The notes under the pieces were generated by a model, which saw only the letters and a program-made list of their open reading frames with translations, did no database searches and was not told the origin of the DNA. Positions 7,130 through 16,789 of a stretch of 64,000 bases of DNA are shown here, one piece after another. The stretch is from Acidithiobacillus thiooxidans ATCC 19377 (GTDB lineage Bacteria; Pseudomonadota; Gammaproteobacteria; Acidithiobacillales; Acidithiobacillaceae): the NCBI RefSeq assembly GCF_009662475.1, contig NZ_CP045571.1:2726501-2790500 (forward strand), read 5' to 3'. Positions within the stretch are counted from its first letter, which is position 1. Every line of letters starts with the position of its first letter. The position numbers and the translations under genes were made by a program.

Positions 7130-8385
7130 GTAGCCGTTGCGCGTAATCCAGCCAGGTGCCTTCCCCACTTCGCCCAGGCATCGGCGGCTTCTTTTGAATA
7201 ATCATATCGTTGATAAATCTTAGTGACGCCTTTCGATTCTTTGTGATTCAAAACGGCATCGATGACGGCGGGCATGATACCGAGTTCCTGCATACCGCTG
7301 GCGCATGTGCGGCGTAGGTCGTGCGCGGTCCATCGGCCACCATTCAGGGTAAGGGCGTCGGTTGCTGCCGTCCTGCCCTGCCGTTGGGCCTTTTGCGTCT
7401 GACGGTCATAGATGGCGGTTCCAATGGAAAGCCGTGTCTGATGATCTCCAATCTTTTTAGGTGACGGGACACACCAGACGCCTTCCCGGATTTCCTGAAG
7501 TACCGAGAACTGCGCCAGCGCGAACCCTGACAGAGTGATACGGTGTTCCTTTTTGTTCTTGGCGTTTTCAGCCGGGATGGTCCAGACGTTGCCGTTTACA
7601 TGCGCCCACTCTGCGCTGCATATCTCCCCCAGGCGGCATCCGGTGGAAAGCACGATCAGCAGAACAGCTTGCACACTGACAGACAATCCACTGACAGGTA
7701 ACTTTCGGATCAGGTCCACGATCTCATCGTCAGCCAGGACCCGGTCACGGCTTTCCAGCTTGCCGCCTACGTCAGCAGCCTGAACGGGGGCCAGAGGATC
7801 AACGCTGACGATCTCTCGCAACTGCGCCCACTTGTAGAATGTTTTAAGCGTTGTCAGCAGCCTGTTAGCCATTCTTGGCGCTCGTGCGGATACGGTATCC
7901 AGGCACACCAGCAAATCAGCGCGGGTAACTTTGGCTATCTCTATGTCGCCCACTTTCGGGATCACGTCTTTCTGCATAGCTCGGAGCAAATCGGGGCCAT
8001 CCTTGCGCTTGGATAGCTTCGCTACATCCCATTCTGCGAATACATCCGCAAACGTCTTGCGGGCGGCCTGCTCCATCTTGGCAATACGCGCGGCTTCCTG
8101 CTTGGCGCGTTCCTGTTCTTCAGCATAAACCTGAGGGTCCACGCCACTATCTAGCTGCTCGTGGGCTTTATCTGCTTTTTTTCGGGCATCCTTCAATGAT
8201 ACATGCGGATACTCACCTACTCGCATGATCCGGCGTTTGCCGTCGCACTGATAGCGAAGCTGCCAGATTTTCCCACCAGAAGGATATACACGGAGCTCCA
8301 AACCGCCACCATCCCGATAAATCATTTCCCGCTTTTCGGGTTTGATGTTTTGCACCTGTTTGTCATTGAGCAGTTTCTCGGCCAT
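7099..8385 (-). CDS. Site-specific tyrosine integrase (P4 type, N-terminal DUF4102)
   Basis: The 428-aa protein has the N-terminal DUF4102 arm-binding domain (LNDKQVQNIKPEKREMIYRD and GGLELRVYPSGGKIWQLRY). The central core-binding domain follows. The catalytic domain carries TGCRLGE (Arg), HDLRRT (His and Arg), LNHKES and IYQRYDY (Tyr). All catalytic residues are visible. Members of this family integrate into the 3' half of tRNA genes; the tRNA-Pro fragment at 8542-8591, 157 bases from the start codon, is the expected attachment site. The gene reads away from the boundary. It marks the right end of the element. Confidence 0.93.
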   Translation of the reverse strand: MAEKLLNDKQVQNIKPEKREMIYRDGGGLELRVYPSGGKIWQLRYQCDGKRRIMRVGEYPHVSLKDARKKADKAHEQLDSGVDPQVYAEEQERAKQEAARIAKMEQAARKTFADVFAEWDVAKLSKRKDGPDLLRAMQKDVIPKVGDIEIAKVTRADLLVCLDTVSARAPRMANRLLTTLKTFYKWAQLREIVSVDPLAPVQAADVGGKLESRDRVLADDEIVDLIRKLPVSGLSVSVQAVLLIVLSTGCRLGEICSAEWAHVNGNVWTIPAENAKNKKEHRITLSGFALAQFSVLQEIREGVWCVPSPKKIGDHQTRLSIGTAIYDRQTQKAQRQGRTAATDALTLNGGRWTAHDLRRTCASGMQELGIMPAVIDAVLNHKESKGVTKIYQRYDYSKEAADAWAKWGRHLAGLRATATGDNVVMITG

Positions 8386-8403
8386 ATCAGCCCCCTTTCA
8401 ATT

Positions 8404-8427
8404 TACCGGTTACACTACCGGTTACAC
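8404..8427. repeat. 12-bp tandem repeat in front of the integrase gene
   Basis: TACCGGTTACAC occurs twice in direct succession (8404-8415 and 8416-8427), 19 bases upstream of the integrase start. Tandem sites here are typical of excisionase (AlpA) or integrase arm binding; this role is inferred. Confidence 0.55.
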
Positions 8428-8541
8428 TTGGATTGGGACAGCATAGGACATCATGGAACCACTGTAAACATTAAGCGACTGTTTTTATTGATAACGTACT
8501 TTTGAGAAAAACAGCATGGGACCCAATAGAACTGCATATCG

Positions 8542-8591
8542 CCTGCTTTGGGAGCAGGATGTCGTAGGTTCGAATCCTATCGCCCCGACCA
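8542..8591 (+). pseudogene. 3' fragment of tRNA-Pro(TGG): attachment site at the right end of the element
   Basis: The segment from the anticodon arm (CCTGC, loop TTTGGGA, GCAGG; anticodon TGG) through the T arm (GTAGGTTCGAATCCTAT) to the acceptor 3' strand and encoded CCA is perfect. The 5' third is missing: no acceptor 5' strand or D arm lies upstream of 8542, where the sequence becomes unrelated. A tRNA gene scanner could call this a pseudo-tRNA. Integrases of this type recombine within the anticodon-to-3' part, so this is best read as att duplication, with the complete tRNA-Pro at the other, unseen end. Confidence 0.8.
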
Positions 8592-8599
8592 ATTAAAAC

Positions 8600-8637
8600 A
8601 GGCACTTGGCACATGCGGCCAAGTGCCTTTGTTTTTA
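8600..8637 (+). terminator. Terminator downstream of the tRNA-Pro sequence; also faces purL
   Basis: A 10-base stem, AGGCACTTGG (8600-8609) and CCAAGTGCCT (8619-8628), is followed by TTGTTTTT. It would originally end tRNA-Pro transcription. On the minus strand it lies just past the purL stop and has a weaker T-rich tail, so it may work in both directions. Confidence 0.75.
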
Positions 8638-8643
8638 TTTACA

Positions 8644-11600
8644 TCAGGATCCCAGCACTTTGCGGGCATTGGTGAATATCTGCATCCACGGCGTCAATTC
8701 GCCCCAATCTGCTGGTGCCCAGCTCATTTGCAGGCTACGCACGACCCGCTCGGGATGCGGCATCAAAATGGCAACCCGACCATCTTCATTGCAGAGCCCG
8801 GTGATCCCTTCCGGCGATCCGTTGGGGTTGGCCGGATAGTGACGTGCCACTTGCCCCATGGCGTCCACGTAACGCATGGTGACCGGTGCAGGAGACCCTT
8901 CGGTGGTACTGTCAAAGTGGGCACGGCCTTCGCCATGGGCGATGACAATCGGTGCATAGGTTCCGGCCATCCCGCTAAACCACAGGGAAGGAGAGTCCAG
9001 CACTTCCACCATGGCCAGGCGGGCTTCAAATTGCTCAGAACGATTGCGGGTAAATAATGGCCAATGCCCGGCTCCGGGAATGATTTCCCGCAATTCAGCC
9101 ATCATCTGGCAGCCATTGCAGACACCCAGGGCCAGGCGCGATTCATCTGCAAAAAACGCCGCAAACTGGTCCAGCAATGCCGAATGAAACAGAATGGACT
9201 TGGCCCAACCAGCCCCGGCACCCAGCACATCGCCATAAGAAAAGCCGCCACAAGCTGCCAATGCCTGAAAATCATTGAGGCGATAACGTCCACTAGTCAG
9301 ATCACTCATGTGGACATCCACAGCCGTGAATCCGGCACGGTGAAAAGCAGCCGCCATTTCAACCTGACCATTGACGCCCTGCTCACGCAAAATGGCCACT
9401 TTGGGCTGCACACCCTGCTGAATCATGGGCATCTGCGGACTGAAGGGAACACGGGAGAAAAGCGGAGCTTCCATTGCGGTCGCGGCAGCAAATGCTTCTT
9501 TGGCGCATTGCGGATCGTCACGCAACGACGCCATCTGATAGCTGTTTTCAGTCCATGCCTGCAGCAACTCCGCAATGGGTTCGTTCAGTAATACCTGTTC
9601 ACCCTGCAGTACCCGCAGCTGCCAATGCCCGACATGCACGGTACCAAGGCACTGAGCCCGGGTGTCCAGATCCTTTTCCGCAAAAATGCCCCGCACGGTT
9701 TCCCGATCTTTGGCCGCTACCTGAAGCAATACGCCCGGCTCCTCCGCAAACAGGAAAGACCAGACATCGGCCCCGGCAGGCAGCACCATATCCGCTCCGC
9801 AACGACTCGCAAATGACATTTCACACAGCGTAGCCCACAGCCCGCCATCGGCACGGTCATGATAGGCGAGCACGAGTTCCTGTTCACGCAAGCTGCATAG
9901 CGCCGCAAAAAGTTTACGCAACAGTTCAGGCTGATCCATGTCCGGCGTTTCCGCGCCCATTTGCCCCACTGTCTGGGCGAGGATAGAAGCCCCCAGACGG
10001 CCCTGTCCTAAATCAACCAGCCATAAATCCGTCTCTTCCTGGGCCGCCCACTGGGGCGTCCAGGTCTTGCGCAGATCCTGCACGGGCGTAAAAGCCGTAA
10101 TAATCAGGGAAAGAGGAGAGACGACCGCTTTGTCCTGCCCTTCTTCCTGCCAGAGCGTGCGCATGGACAAGGAGTCTTTTCCCACCGGAATGGCCAGATC
10201 CAGGGCAGGACAAACTTCCAGGGCTGCTGCCTTGACGGCATCAAAGAGAGCTGCATCTTCGCCGGGATGATCCACTGCCGCCATCCAGTTGGCCGAGAGC
10301 TTGATGTTATCCAGTACCCGCACATCTGCCGCCCAGAGATTGGTCAGTGCTTCAGCAATGGCCAGGCGCGCGCTGGCCACAGGGTTCAGAACTGCCACTG
10401 GCGCCCTTTCGCCAATGGCCATCGCCTCACCGTGGGTATTCCAGAAATCTGCTGCAGTCACTCCACAGTCAGCAACCGGCACCTGCCAGGGACCGACCAT
10501 CTGATCGCGGTGAATCAGGCCCCCCACGCTCCGGTCGCCAATGGTAATCAGAAACTCCTTACTGGCTACCGAGGGATGACGGAGCACCGCATAGGCAGCA
10601 TCGCGCAAAACCGTTCCAGACAGGTCCAGAGATTGGGTCTGAACCATTTGATGCCGGCTATTTCTTTCCATGCGCGGCGGACAACCCAGTAGCGCGCTGA
10701 GTGCCATATCTACAGGAGTATCCTGCAGGAGCGCATCTTCGACCAGAAGGACATCTTCTTCCACAGCCTCACCCAGTACGGCGTAGGGGCAACGCTCACG
10801 CTGACAAATGGCCTCAAAGCGCGGCAAATCCTCTGGAGTAACCGCCAACACATAGCGCTCCTGCGCTTCATTACTCCAGATTTGCATGGGCGACATGGCG
10901 GGTTCTTCATTAGGTATCGTGCGCAACTGCAAGCGCCCGCCCCGACCCCCATCATGTAATAACTCGGGAACGGCGTTGGATAATCCACCGGCACCCACAT
11001 CATGAATGGAGAGGATGGGGGAATCCTGGCCCAAAGCCACGCAGCGTTCAATCACTTCCTGGGCCCGCCGTTGCATTTCAGGATTACCCCGTTGCACCGA
11101 GGCAAAATCCAGTTGTTCATCGCCCGATCCGCTGGCCACACTGGAAGCGGCACCGCCACCCAGACCGATGAGCATAGCCGGACCACCAATCACCAACACT
11201 TTCGCGCCGATCGGCAAAGGCTGTTTTTCCACCATCTGCGGGCGGATTTGCCCCAACCCTCCGGCCAGCATGATGGGCTTGTGGTAACCGCGATGCACCC
11301 CATCGTGATCACACTCAAAAACCCGGAAATAACCGGCAATGGCCGGACGTCCAAATTCATTGTTGAAAGCAGCCGCACCCAGCGGTCCACCGCGCATGAT
11401 TTCCAGAGCGGAACGAATCCGCGCCGGCTTTCCATAAAAAGGCTGTTCCCAGGACTGGGTATAACCCGGAATACGCAGATGAGATACCGAGAACCCGGTC
11501 AGACCCGCCTTGGGTTTGCCGCCCCGCCCCGTGGCCCCTTCATCCCGAATTTCCCCACCACTGCCCGTGGCCGCGCCCGGAAAGGGAGAAATGGCCGTTG

Positions 11601-12504
11601 GATGATTGTGGGTTTCCACCTTCATCAAAATGGCGGTGTTTTCTTCCGTTGGCCGATACTGACCGTCGGCAGCCACGGCAAAGGGCTGACTGGTCATGAT
11701 ACTCGCCATGACTGCTGCGTTGTCCTTGTAGGCAGATAAAGTGCCTTGCGGATTCAGGCGATGGGTTTCACGGATCATGCCAAACAGACTCTGGGACTGA
11801 TTTTCGCCATCCAGATGGTAGTGGGCGTTAAATACCTTATGGCGACAATGCTCGGAATTCGCCTGGGCAAACATCATCAGTTCGGCATCACTGGGATCTC
11901 GGCCCAAATCTGAAAAATAATCCTTCAGGTAATCCAGTTCAGCAGGAGACAACGCCAGTCCCATGCTGCGATTGGCTTCAGTCAAGGCCGTCATGCCCTC
12001 TGCCTGCAGCGCCACCCGCCGCAAATGTGCCGGCTCGGGGTGCTTGAAAATGGCCTCGGCTGCATACCAGTCAGAAAGCACAGATTCGGTCATGGGATCA
12101 TGAAGCTGCCGACGGATTTGCTCCATTTCTGTCGTGCTGAAAATACCCACTCCGGCACGCATCAGCGTATAGGACACACCGCGCTCGACCCTGCGGACGT
12201 TGCCAAGCCCGCAATGCCGGAAAATTTCGCTGGCTTTGCTCGACCAGGGAGAAATGGTACCCAGGCGCGGCAACACGCAAATTTCCTGAATTCCATCCTG
12301 GGACTCTTCGGTAAATGGCGTTCCATAGTGCAGCAGAGCGGTGACCACACCAGTTTGTTCGGCGTTGAGGGCTTCACTCAGGTCAAGCAGATGCACAAAG
12401 CGCGCATTCAGATAAGCAACCGGAAGGTCCGCTTCTTGCAGGAGTTTCAGCAGATGTTGCAGACGAAAGGCAGAAAGGGCCGCAGAGCCGCGCAGCAGCA
12501 GCAT
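8644..12504 (-). CDS. purL: Phosphoribosylformylglycinamidine synthase, single-chain
   Basis: PurL converts FGAR, ATP and glutamine to FGAM in purine synthesis. At 1286 aa it is the long proteobacterial form. The N-terminal domain begins LLRGSAALSAFRLQHLLKLL. The synthetase core includes ETHNHPTAISPFPGAATGSGG, and IHDVGAGGLSNA and GNPEMQ segments. The C-terminal glutaminase domain has the nucleophile in GVCNGCQMM and HPERV near the end. All active-site motifs look intact. It is followed on the same strand only by the terminator, and it lies 46 bases downstream of purC, so the order purB-purC-purL suggests a purine operon. Confidence 0.97.
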   Translation of the reverse strand: MLLLRGSAALSAFRLQHLLKLLQEADLPVAYLNARFVHLLDLSEALNAEQTGVVTALLHYGTPFTEESQDGIQEICVLPRLGTISPWSSKASEIFRHCGLGNVRRVERGVSYTLMRAGVGIFSTTEMEQIRRQLHDPMTESVLSDWYAAEAIFKHPEPAHLRRVALQAEGMTALTEANRSMGLALSPAELDYLKDYFSDLGRDPSDAELMMFAQANSEHCRHKVFNAHYHLDGENQSQSLFGMIRETHRLNPQGTLSAYKDNAAVMASIMTSQPFAVAADGQYRPTEENTAILMKVETHNHPTAISPFPGAATGSGGEIRDEGATGRGGKPKAGLTGFSVSHLRIPGYTQSWEQPFYGKPARIRSALEIMRGGPLGAAAFNNEFGRPAIAGYFRVFECDHDGVHRGYHKPIMLAGGLGQIRPQMVEKQPLPIGAKVLVIGGPAMLIGLGGGAASSVASGSGDEQLDFASVQRGNPEMQRRAQEVIERCVALGQDSPILSIHDVGAGGLSNAVPELLHDGGRGGRLQLRTIPNEEPAMSPMQIWSNEAQERYVLAVTPEDLPRFEAICQRERCPYAVLGEAVEEDVLLVEDALLQDTPVDMALSALLGCPPRMERNSRHQMVQTQSLDLSGTVLRDAAYAVLRHPSVASKEFLITIGDRSVGGLIHRDQMVGPWQVPVADCGVTAADFWNTHGEAMAIGERAPVAVLNPVASARLAIAEALTNLWAADVRVLDNIKLSANWMAAVDHPGEDAALFDAVKAAALEVCPALDLAIPVGKDSLSMRTLWQEEGQDKAVVSPLSLIITAFTPVQDLRKTWTPQWAAQEETDLWLVDLGQGRLGASILAQTVGQMGAETPDMDQPELLRKLFAALCSLREQELVLAYHDRADGGLWATLCEMSFASRCGADMVLPAGADVWSFLFAEEPGVLLQVAAKDRETVRGIFAEKDLDTRAQCLGTVHVGHWQLRVLQGEQVLLNEPIAELLQAWTENSYQMASLRDDPQCAKEAFAAATAMEAPLFSRVPFSPQMPMIQQGVQPKVAILREQGVNGQVEMAAAFHRAGFTAVDVHMSDLTSGRYRLNDFQALAACGGFSYGDVLGAGAGWAKSILFHSALLDQFAAFFADESRLALGVCNGCQMMAELREIIPGAGHWPLFTRNRSEQFEARLAMVEVLDSPSLWFSGMAGTYAPIVIAHGEGRAHFDSTTEGSPAPVTMRYVDAMGQVARHYPANPNGSPEGITGLCNEDGRVAILMPHPERVVRSLQMSWAPADWGELTPWMQIFTNARKVLGS

Positions 12505-12550
12505 GAAGTGTTTCCTCGCTTAAAAATCAGACCTGGAACCGATAATAAAC

Positions 12551-13261
12551 TTAAAGGGGCACACCCAGACGTTGGGCTACTTCCAGATAGGCTTCCACCA
12601 CCCCGCCGAGATTACGCCGGAAGCGATCCTTATCCATTTTTTCCAGACTTTGGGCATCCCATAATCGACAACCGTCGGGGCTGAATTCATCACCCAGATA
12701 TAATTCGCCGTGAAAACGTCCAAATTCCAGCTTGAAATCCACCAGAATCAGGTTGGCTTTGGCAAACAAAGCCTTCAATAACGTATTTACGCGCATGGTC
12801 CAGCGCCGCATGGCTTCCACCTCTTCTGCACTGGCCCAACCAAAGGTGCGAATATGTGCGGTGTTGATCATGGGATCATGCAAGGCGTCATTTTTCAGAA
12901 AAAACTCCAGAGTCGGGGGTTCCAGTATCCGTCCTTCCTCAATACCCAGTCGCTTCGTTAAAGAGCCTGCAGCACGATTGCGAACCACGCATTCCACCAG
13001 AATCATTTCCAGGCGGCGCACCAGACTTTCGCGCGCATCCAGACGCCGGATAAAATGGGTCGGCACGCCCTCGGATTGCAGGTACTCCATGATAAAAGCA
13101 TTGAAAGCATTATTGACCTCGCCCTTGCGGGCAAGCTGCTCGACTTTTTCTCCATCAAAAGCCGAAGTGTCATCCTTGAAGTGCAGAATCAGCTCATCTT
13201 CCATGCTGCTGGCATAAACAATTTTGGCCTTACCTTCGTACAACGCCTGACGTTCACTCAT
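12551..13261 (-). CDS. purC: Phosphoribosylaminoimidazole-succinocarboxamide synthase
   Basis: The 236-aa protein is of normal length for bacterial PurC. It has [10 protein letters not shown] at the N-terminus, [12 protein letters not shown], the RNRAAGSL substrate segment, [10 protein letters not shown] and [15 protein letters not shown]. The enzyme joins aspartate to CAIR. It sits between purB and purL. Its start overlaps the purB stop by ATGA, so the two are coupled. Confidence 0.96.
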   Translation of the reverse strand: MSERQALYEGKAKIVYASSMEDELILHFKDDTSAFDGEKVEQLARKGEVNNAFNAFIMEYLQSEGVPTHFIRRLDARESLVRRLEMILVECVVRNRAAGSLTKRLGIEEGRILEPPTLEFFLKNDALHDPMINTAHIRTFGWASAEEVEAMRRWTMRVNTLLKALFAKANLILVDFKLEFGRFHGELYLGDEFSPDGCRLWDAQSLEKMDKDRFRRNLGGVVEAYLEVAQRLGVPL

Positions 13262-14565
13262 TGCGGCTGTCCTTTCGGAAAGACCCGCGCAAAGATGCGA
13301 TCAATGTTGCGGGTGTGGTAAGCAAGATCAAACAATTCTGCCAGGTCATTTTCCTGCAGATACTGCGAAACATCTGGATCCGCAGCCAGCAGCGCCTTGA
13401 AATCGGCATTATTTTCCCAAACCTGCATGGCATTGCGCTGGACGACACGGTAAGCGCTTTCCCGCAACATGCCCTTGGCCGTCAAAGCCAGCAATACCCG
13501 TTGAGAGAAAATCAGACCATGCATTTTATTCAGGTTATCCATCATATGCTGAGGATAAACCACCAGTTTTTCCAGCAACCCACTGGCCCGGTGGAACATG
13601 AAATCCATGACAATGCAGGCATCCGGGCCAATAACCCGCTCCACACTGGAATGGGAAATATCCCGCTCATGCCAGAGGGCAATGTCTTCCAGCGCCATGC
13701 TGGCATAGCCGCGCAGCAGGCGCGCCAAGCCGGTAAGATTTTCGGAAAGAATGGGATTGCGCTTGTGCGGCATGGCGGAACTGCCCTTCTGCCCTGCTGT
13801 AAACGGTTCTTCGGCTTCCAGGACTTCCGTACGCTGCAGATGCCGGATTTCCACCGCGATTTTCTCGATGGAACCGGCGATGATGGCGAGAGTATTGAAA
13901 AACTCGGCATGACGATCACGGGAGATCACCTGGGTGCTGGCCAGCTCCGGGCTGAGGCCCAACTCCCGGCAAACCGCTTCTTCTATGTCCGGGTCGATAT
14001 TGGCAAAAGTACCCACCGCTCCGGACAGCATTCCCGCAGAAACTGCCGCAATGGCACGCTGCAGACGCTGGTGATTACGCTGCGCCTCGGCATACCAGAC
14101 CGCCACTTTCAGACCAAAAGTAATGGGCTCGGCATGAATGCCGTGAGAACGGCCCATCATGACCGTATCCTTGTATTTCCAGGCGAGTTGCTCCAGCGCG
14201 GCACAAACCCGCTCCATGCCTTTCAGGAGCAGTTCACCGGAGCGCTTGAGCTGCAAGCCGAACCCCGTATCCACCACATCTGAGGAAGTGAGTCCCACGT
14301 GAATAAAGCGACTGGAAGGCCCCACAAATTCTGCCACGGAGGTCAAAAATGCAATGACGTCATGCTTCACTTCCAGCTCGATTTCAGCAATGCGGGCACT
14401 GTCAAAAGCCGCCTTTGCTGCAATTTCTGCCAGGGCCTCGGCCGGGATCTCGCCACGCGCAGCCAGAGCGCGACAGGCGGCCAGCTCGACATCCAGCCAC
14501 GCCTGATATTTAGCGTCCTGAGTCCATAAGGCACCCATTTCCGGGCGCGTATAACGCTCAATCAT
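13258..14565 (-). CDS. purB: Adenylosuccinate lyase
   Basis: This 435-aa lyase has the fumarase/aspartase signature [11 protein letters not shown], the [11 protein letters not shown] and [10 protein letters not shown] segments, and the expected length of the shorter (Bacillus-like) PurB group. It acts twice in purine synthesis, on SAICAR and on adenylosuccinate. The stop overlaps the purC start (ATGA), and its start overlaps the bamC stop (ATGA), placing it in the bamC-purB-purC-purL string. Confidence 0.96.
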   Translation of the reverse strand: MIERYTRPEMGALWTQDAKYQAWLDVELAACRALAARGEIPAEALAEIAAKAAFDSARIAEIELEVKHDVIAFLTSVAEFVGPSSRFIHVGLTSSDVVDTGFGLQLKRSGELLLKGMERVCAALEQLAWKYKDTVMMGRSHGIHAEPITFGLKVAVWYAEAQRNHQRLQRAIAAVSAGMLSGAVGTFANIDPDIEEAVCRELGLSPELASTQVISRDRHAEFFNTLAIIAGSIEKIAVEIRHLQRTEVLEAEEPFTAGQKGSSAMPHKRNPILSENLTGLARLLRGYASMALEDIALWHERDISHSSVERVIGPDACIVMDFMFHRASGLLEKLVVYPQHMMDNLNKMHGLIFSQRVLLALTAKGMLRESAYRVVQRNAMQVWENNADFKALLAADPDVSQYLQENDLAELFDLAYHTRNIDRIFARVFPKGQPQ

Positions 14566-15686
14566 GCATTACCCCCGGATTGCGGGGTCAGGGCCGTCTG
14601 CAACTTGTTGAGCAGTTCCACCGACCACTTGGGTGCTGTTTTACCCACCCCCGGCTCGGTTTCCAGAACGCTACCGGAGTTGTTTTTCATGGCCAGCAGG
14701 CGGACCCGCACCGAAACCGGCTCCTGATCTTTCGGGCTGCTCCAGATAGCCTTGATGCTGTCCCAGGTACGGTTCAGAATCCCGCCCACAAAACCCTGCT
14801 TTTGCCGGGCCTGCTTACCGCCTTCATGAATCATCACCGACCAATCCCCCATTCCTTCGCTGCGAACTGGATAACCCAGGCCTTGCAGGGCCACCTCAAC
14901 GGCTGGTTGGGCTTTGGCAGGAACCGCATTCAGAACCAGATAAGGACCACCATCATCCCGATAGCGCGTCACCTTGATTTTGGGCATTTCTGCCAGCAGC
15001 ACCGACTGGCTCAGACGCTTCTGCACAGCCTGCAGCAAGTCGCGATTATGATCGGCATCGGCAGGGACTTTTTTCCATTCCACCGAACTGCCCTGGGGGT
15101 TATTCCAGTAACGCTCCTGCTGGATACTTAAAACCTGATTACCATCGGTGGCGGTCTGCAAATGAAAAGCATAGCGTTCACGATGTGAAGGCGCCAGGGT
15201 ATTGCCGAAAAAGGCCGAAATACCGGTACGGAAATTATGCCAGCCAGTCACCAGTTCACCCTGCTCCGGCGCAAATTTTTCGATAGGGGTCTTGCTGGCT
15301 GCCAGGGTTTCCTTGACTGCAGCCCATATCTGCTCAGGTTTGGCCTGCGTCGTCAGGCTCAGATCTGCACCGCTACCGACAATTTGCGAACTGACCCCGG
15401 CCAACGGTTTTTCTTCTATGGGCATTTGGCCGGGCGCTTCACGCGGCTGGAAAACCCCATATCCGCCCATGGTGCTATCCGACACGCTAGCAGGATTTAC
15501 AGGTCCTCCTGGAATAGTCACTCCCGGCGCCGGGACCTGCGCCAGCAGGTCCGGCGGAACGGCCAAGGGTTTCATCACCTGCGAATCTTCATACTTCGGA
15601 CCCGTACTTGTATGCAGGAAAGGAATATACGAACACCCTCCCAAACCCAGACTGGCAACCACGGCAAGAGCAACATAACGGCGCAT
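14562..15686 (-). CDS. bamC: BamC/NlpB-like outer-membrane assembly lipoprotein
   Basis: The start at 15686 (MRRYVALAVVASLGLGGC) gives a lipoprotein signal with lipobox LGGC, so Cys18 is the lipidated residue. Residues 19-110 are Pro/Gly-rich and probably disordered, like the BamC segment that binds BamD. Two helix-grip domains follow, roughly 115-215 and 225-330 (KVTRYRDDGGPYLVLN). Its neighbour dapA is the usual partner of bamC in proteobacteria, which strengthens a call that would be weaker on sequence alone. At 374 aa it is slightly longer than E. coli BamC. Confidence 0.8.
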   Translation of the reverse strand: MRRYVALAVVASLGLGGCSYIPFLHTSTGPKYEDSQVMKPLAVPPDLLAQVPAPGVTIPGGPVNPASVSDSTMGGYGVFQPREAPGQMPIEEKPLAGVSSQIVGSGADLSLTTQAKPEQIWAAVKETLAASKTPIEKFAPEQGELVTGWHNFRTGISAFFGNTLAPSHRERYAFHLQTATDGNQVLSIQQERYWNNPQGSSVEWKKVPADADHNRDLLQAVQKRLSQSVLLAEMPKIKVTRYRDDGGPYLVLNAVPAKAQPAVEVALQGLGYPVRSEGMGDWSVMIHEGGKQARQKQGFVGGILNRTWDSIKAIWSSPKDQEPVSVRVRLLAMKNNSGSVLETEPGVGKTAPKWSVELLNKLQTALTPQSGGNA

Positions 15687-15723
15687 GCAAAACCCCACTA
15701 AACGCGACAGAGCGCGAAAAAAA

Positions 15724-16599
15724 TCAAAGACAATGCGCTGCGTGCAAACTGCTGCGCAGACGCTCGTGATACATTTCGGACAACGGAGTCAGGGGCAATC
15801 GCAACGCCGGTCCCACTCTTCCCATTTCCTGCAAGGCCCATTTCACCGGGATGGGATTGGACTCTACGAACAAGTCACGATGCAGACCCAGCAACTGAGC
15901 GTTTACCGCCCTGGCGGCCACAAACTCCCCTGCCAGCGCCAGATTGCACATTTCAGCCATGAGGCGCGGGGCGACATTGGCCGTCACGGAAATGACCCCT
16001 CTGGCCCCCAAAGACATGGCCGCCAAGGCCGCCGCATCATCTCCGGTATACACTTCAACCTGATCACCACACTGATGGAGGATTTCGGCCACCCGCTCGA
16101 CTTTACCACTGGCTTCCTTGATACCCACCACACAGGCGCGCGGCGCCAGGCGGGCCACAGTTTCCGGGAGAATGTCTCCCGCCGTGCGACCGGGCACATT
16201 ATAAAGGATCATAGGAAAATGGCAGGCCTCGGCAATAGCCGTATAATGCTGAAAAAGCCCCTCCTGAGTCGGTTTGTTATAGTAGGGGGAAACCAGAAGC
16301 GCCGCATCTGCCTTGGCTTCCATGGCCGCTTTGGTCAGACTGATGGCTTCATGGGTGGCATTGGCACCGGTTCCGGCAATGACGGGTATCCGCCCCTTGA
16401 CCTGCTCAACGACGCTTCGAATCACCGTAACATGTTCTTTCATTTCCAAGGTGGCAGATTCACCGGTGGTACCAACAGCTACCAGCGCATGCGTGCCTTC
16501 ACTGATATGCCACTCCACTAAATCCCGCAATGCCTTATCGTCCACAGCGCCATCTGCGCGCATGGGCGTCACCAAAGCTACCATACTGCCGTGAAACAT
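15724..16599 (-). CDS. dapA: 4-hydroxy-tetrahydrodipicolinate synthase
   Basis: DapA condenses pyruvate with aspartate semialdehyde in lysine and diaminopimelate synthesis. The start at 16599 (MFHGSMVALVTPMRADG) gives 291 aa, the normal size; a longer frame exists but lacks conservation. Visible motifs are GTTGESATL, SPYYNKPTQEGL, MILYNVPGRT (Tyr) and VGIKEASG (the Schiff-base Lys). The bamC gene follows after 37 bases. Confidence 0.95.
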   Translation of the reverse strand: MFHGSMVALVTPMRADGAVDDKALRDLVEWHISEGTHALVAVGTTGESATLEMKEHVTVIRSVVEQVKGRIPVIAGTGANATHEAISLTKAAMEAKADAALLVSPYYNKPTQEGLFQHYTAIAEACHFPMILYNVPGRTAGDILPETVARLAPRACVVGIKEASGKVERVAEILHQCGDQVEVYTGDDAAALAAMSLGARGVISVTANVAPRLMAEMCNLALAGEFVAARAVNAQLLGLHRDLFVESNPIPVKWALQEMGRVGPALRLPLTPLSEMYHERLRSSLHAAHCL

Positions 16600-16789
16600 G
16601 ATTTTTATGCTCCCGCTCTTACGCGTTCCATTTCTGCATGGGATGGTACTTGCCCGACAGAGGGCTGGCAAGGCAAAGGGATCAATTGGCTGGCTGACCC
16701 CGCGTCATAACCAACTCCATAACACTCTATTCCAGACAGTCTTGATGCATCTGTACCTCAGTATGGATGCCCGTTAAAATACAAAGCTT

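Noticed and set aside
8512-8591. Intact tRNA-Pro at the element boundary
   Set aside because: The D arm and 5' acceptor strand cannot be found upstream of 8542; only the 3' part is present.
11002-11739. 245-aa plus-strand frame inside purL, and other long frames opposite purB, ubiD and the RND gene
   Set aside because: All lie opposite strongly conserved coding sequences and have no domain or start signal; they come from the third-base composition.
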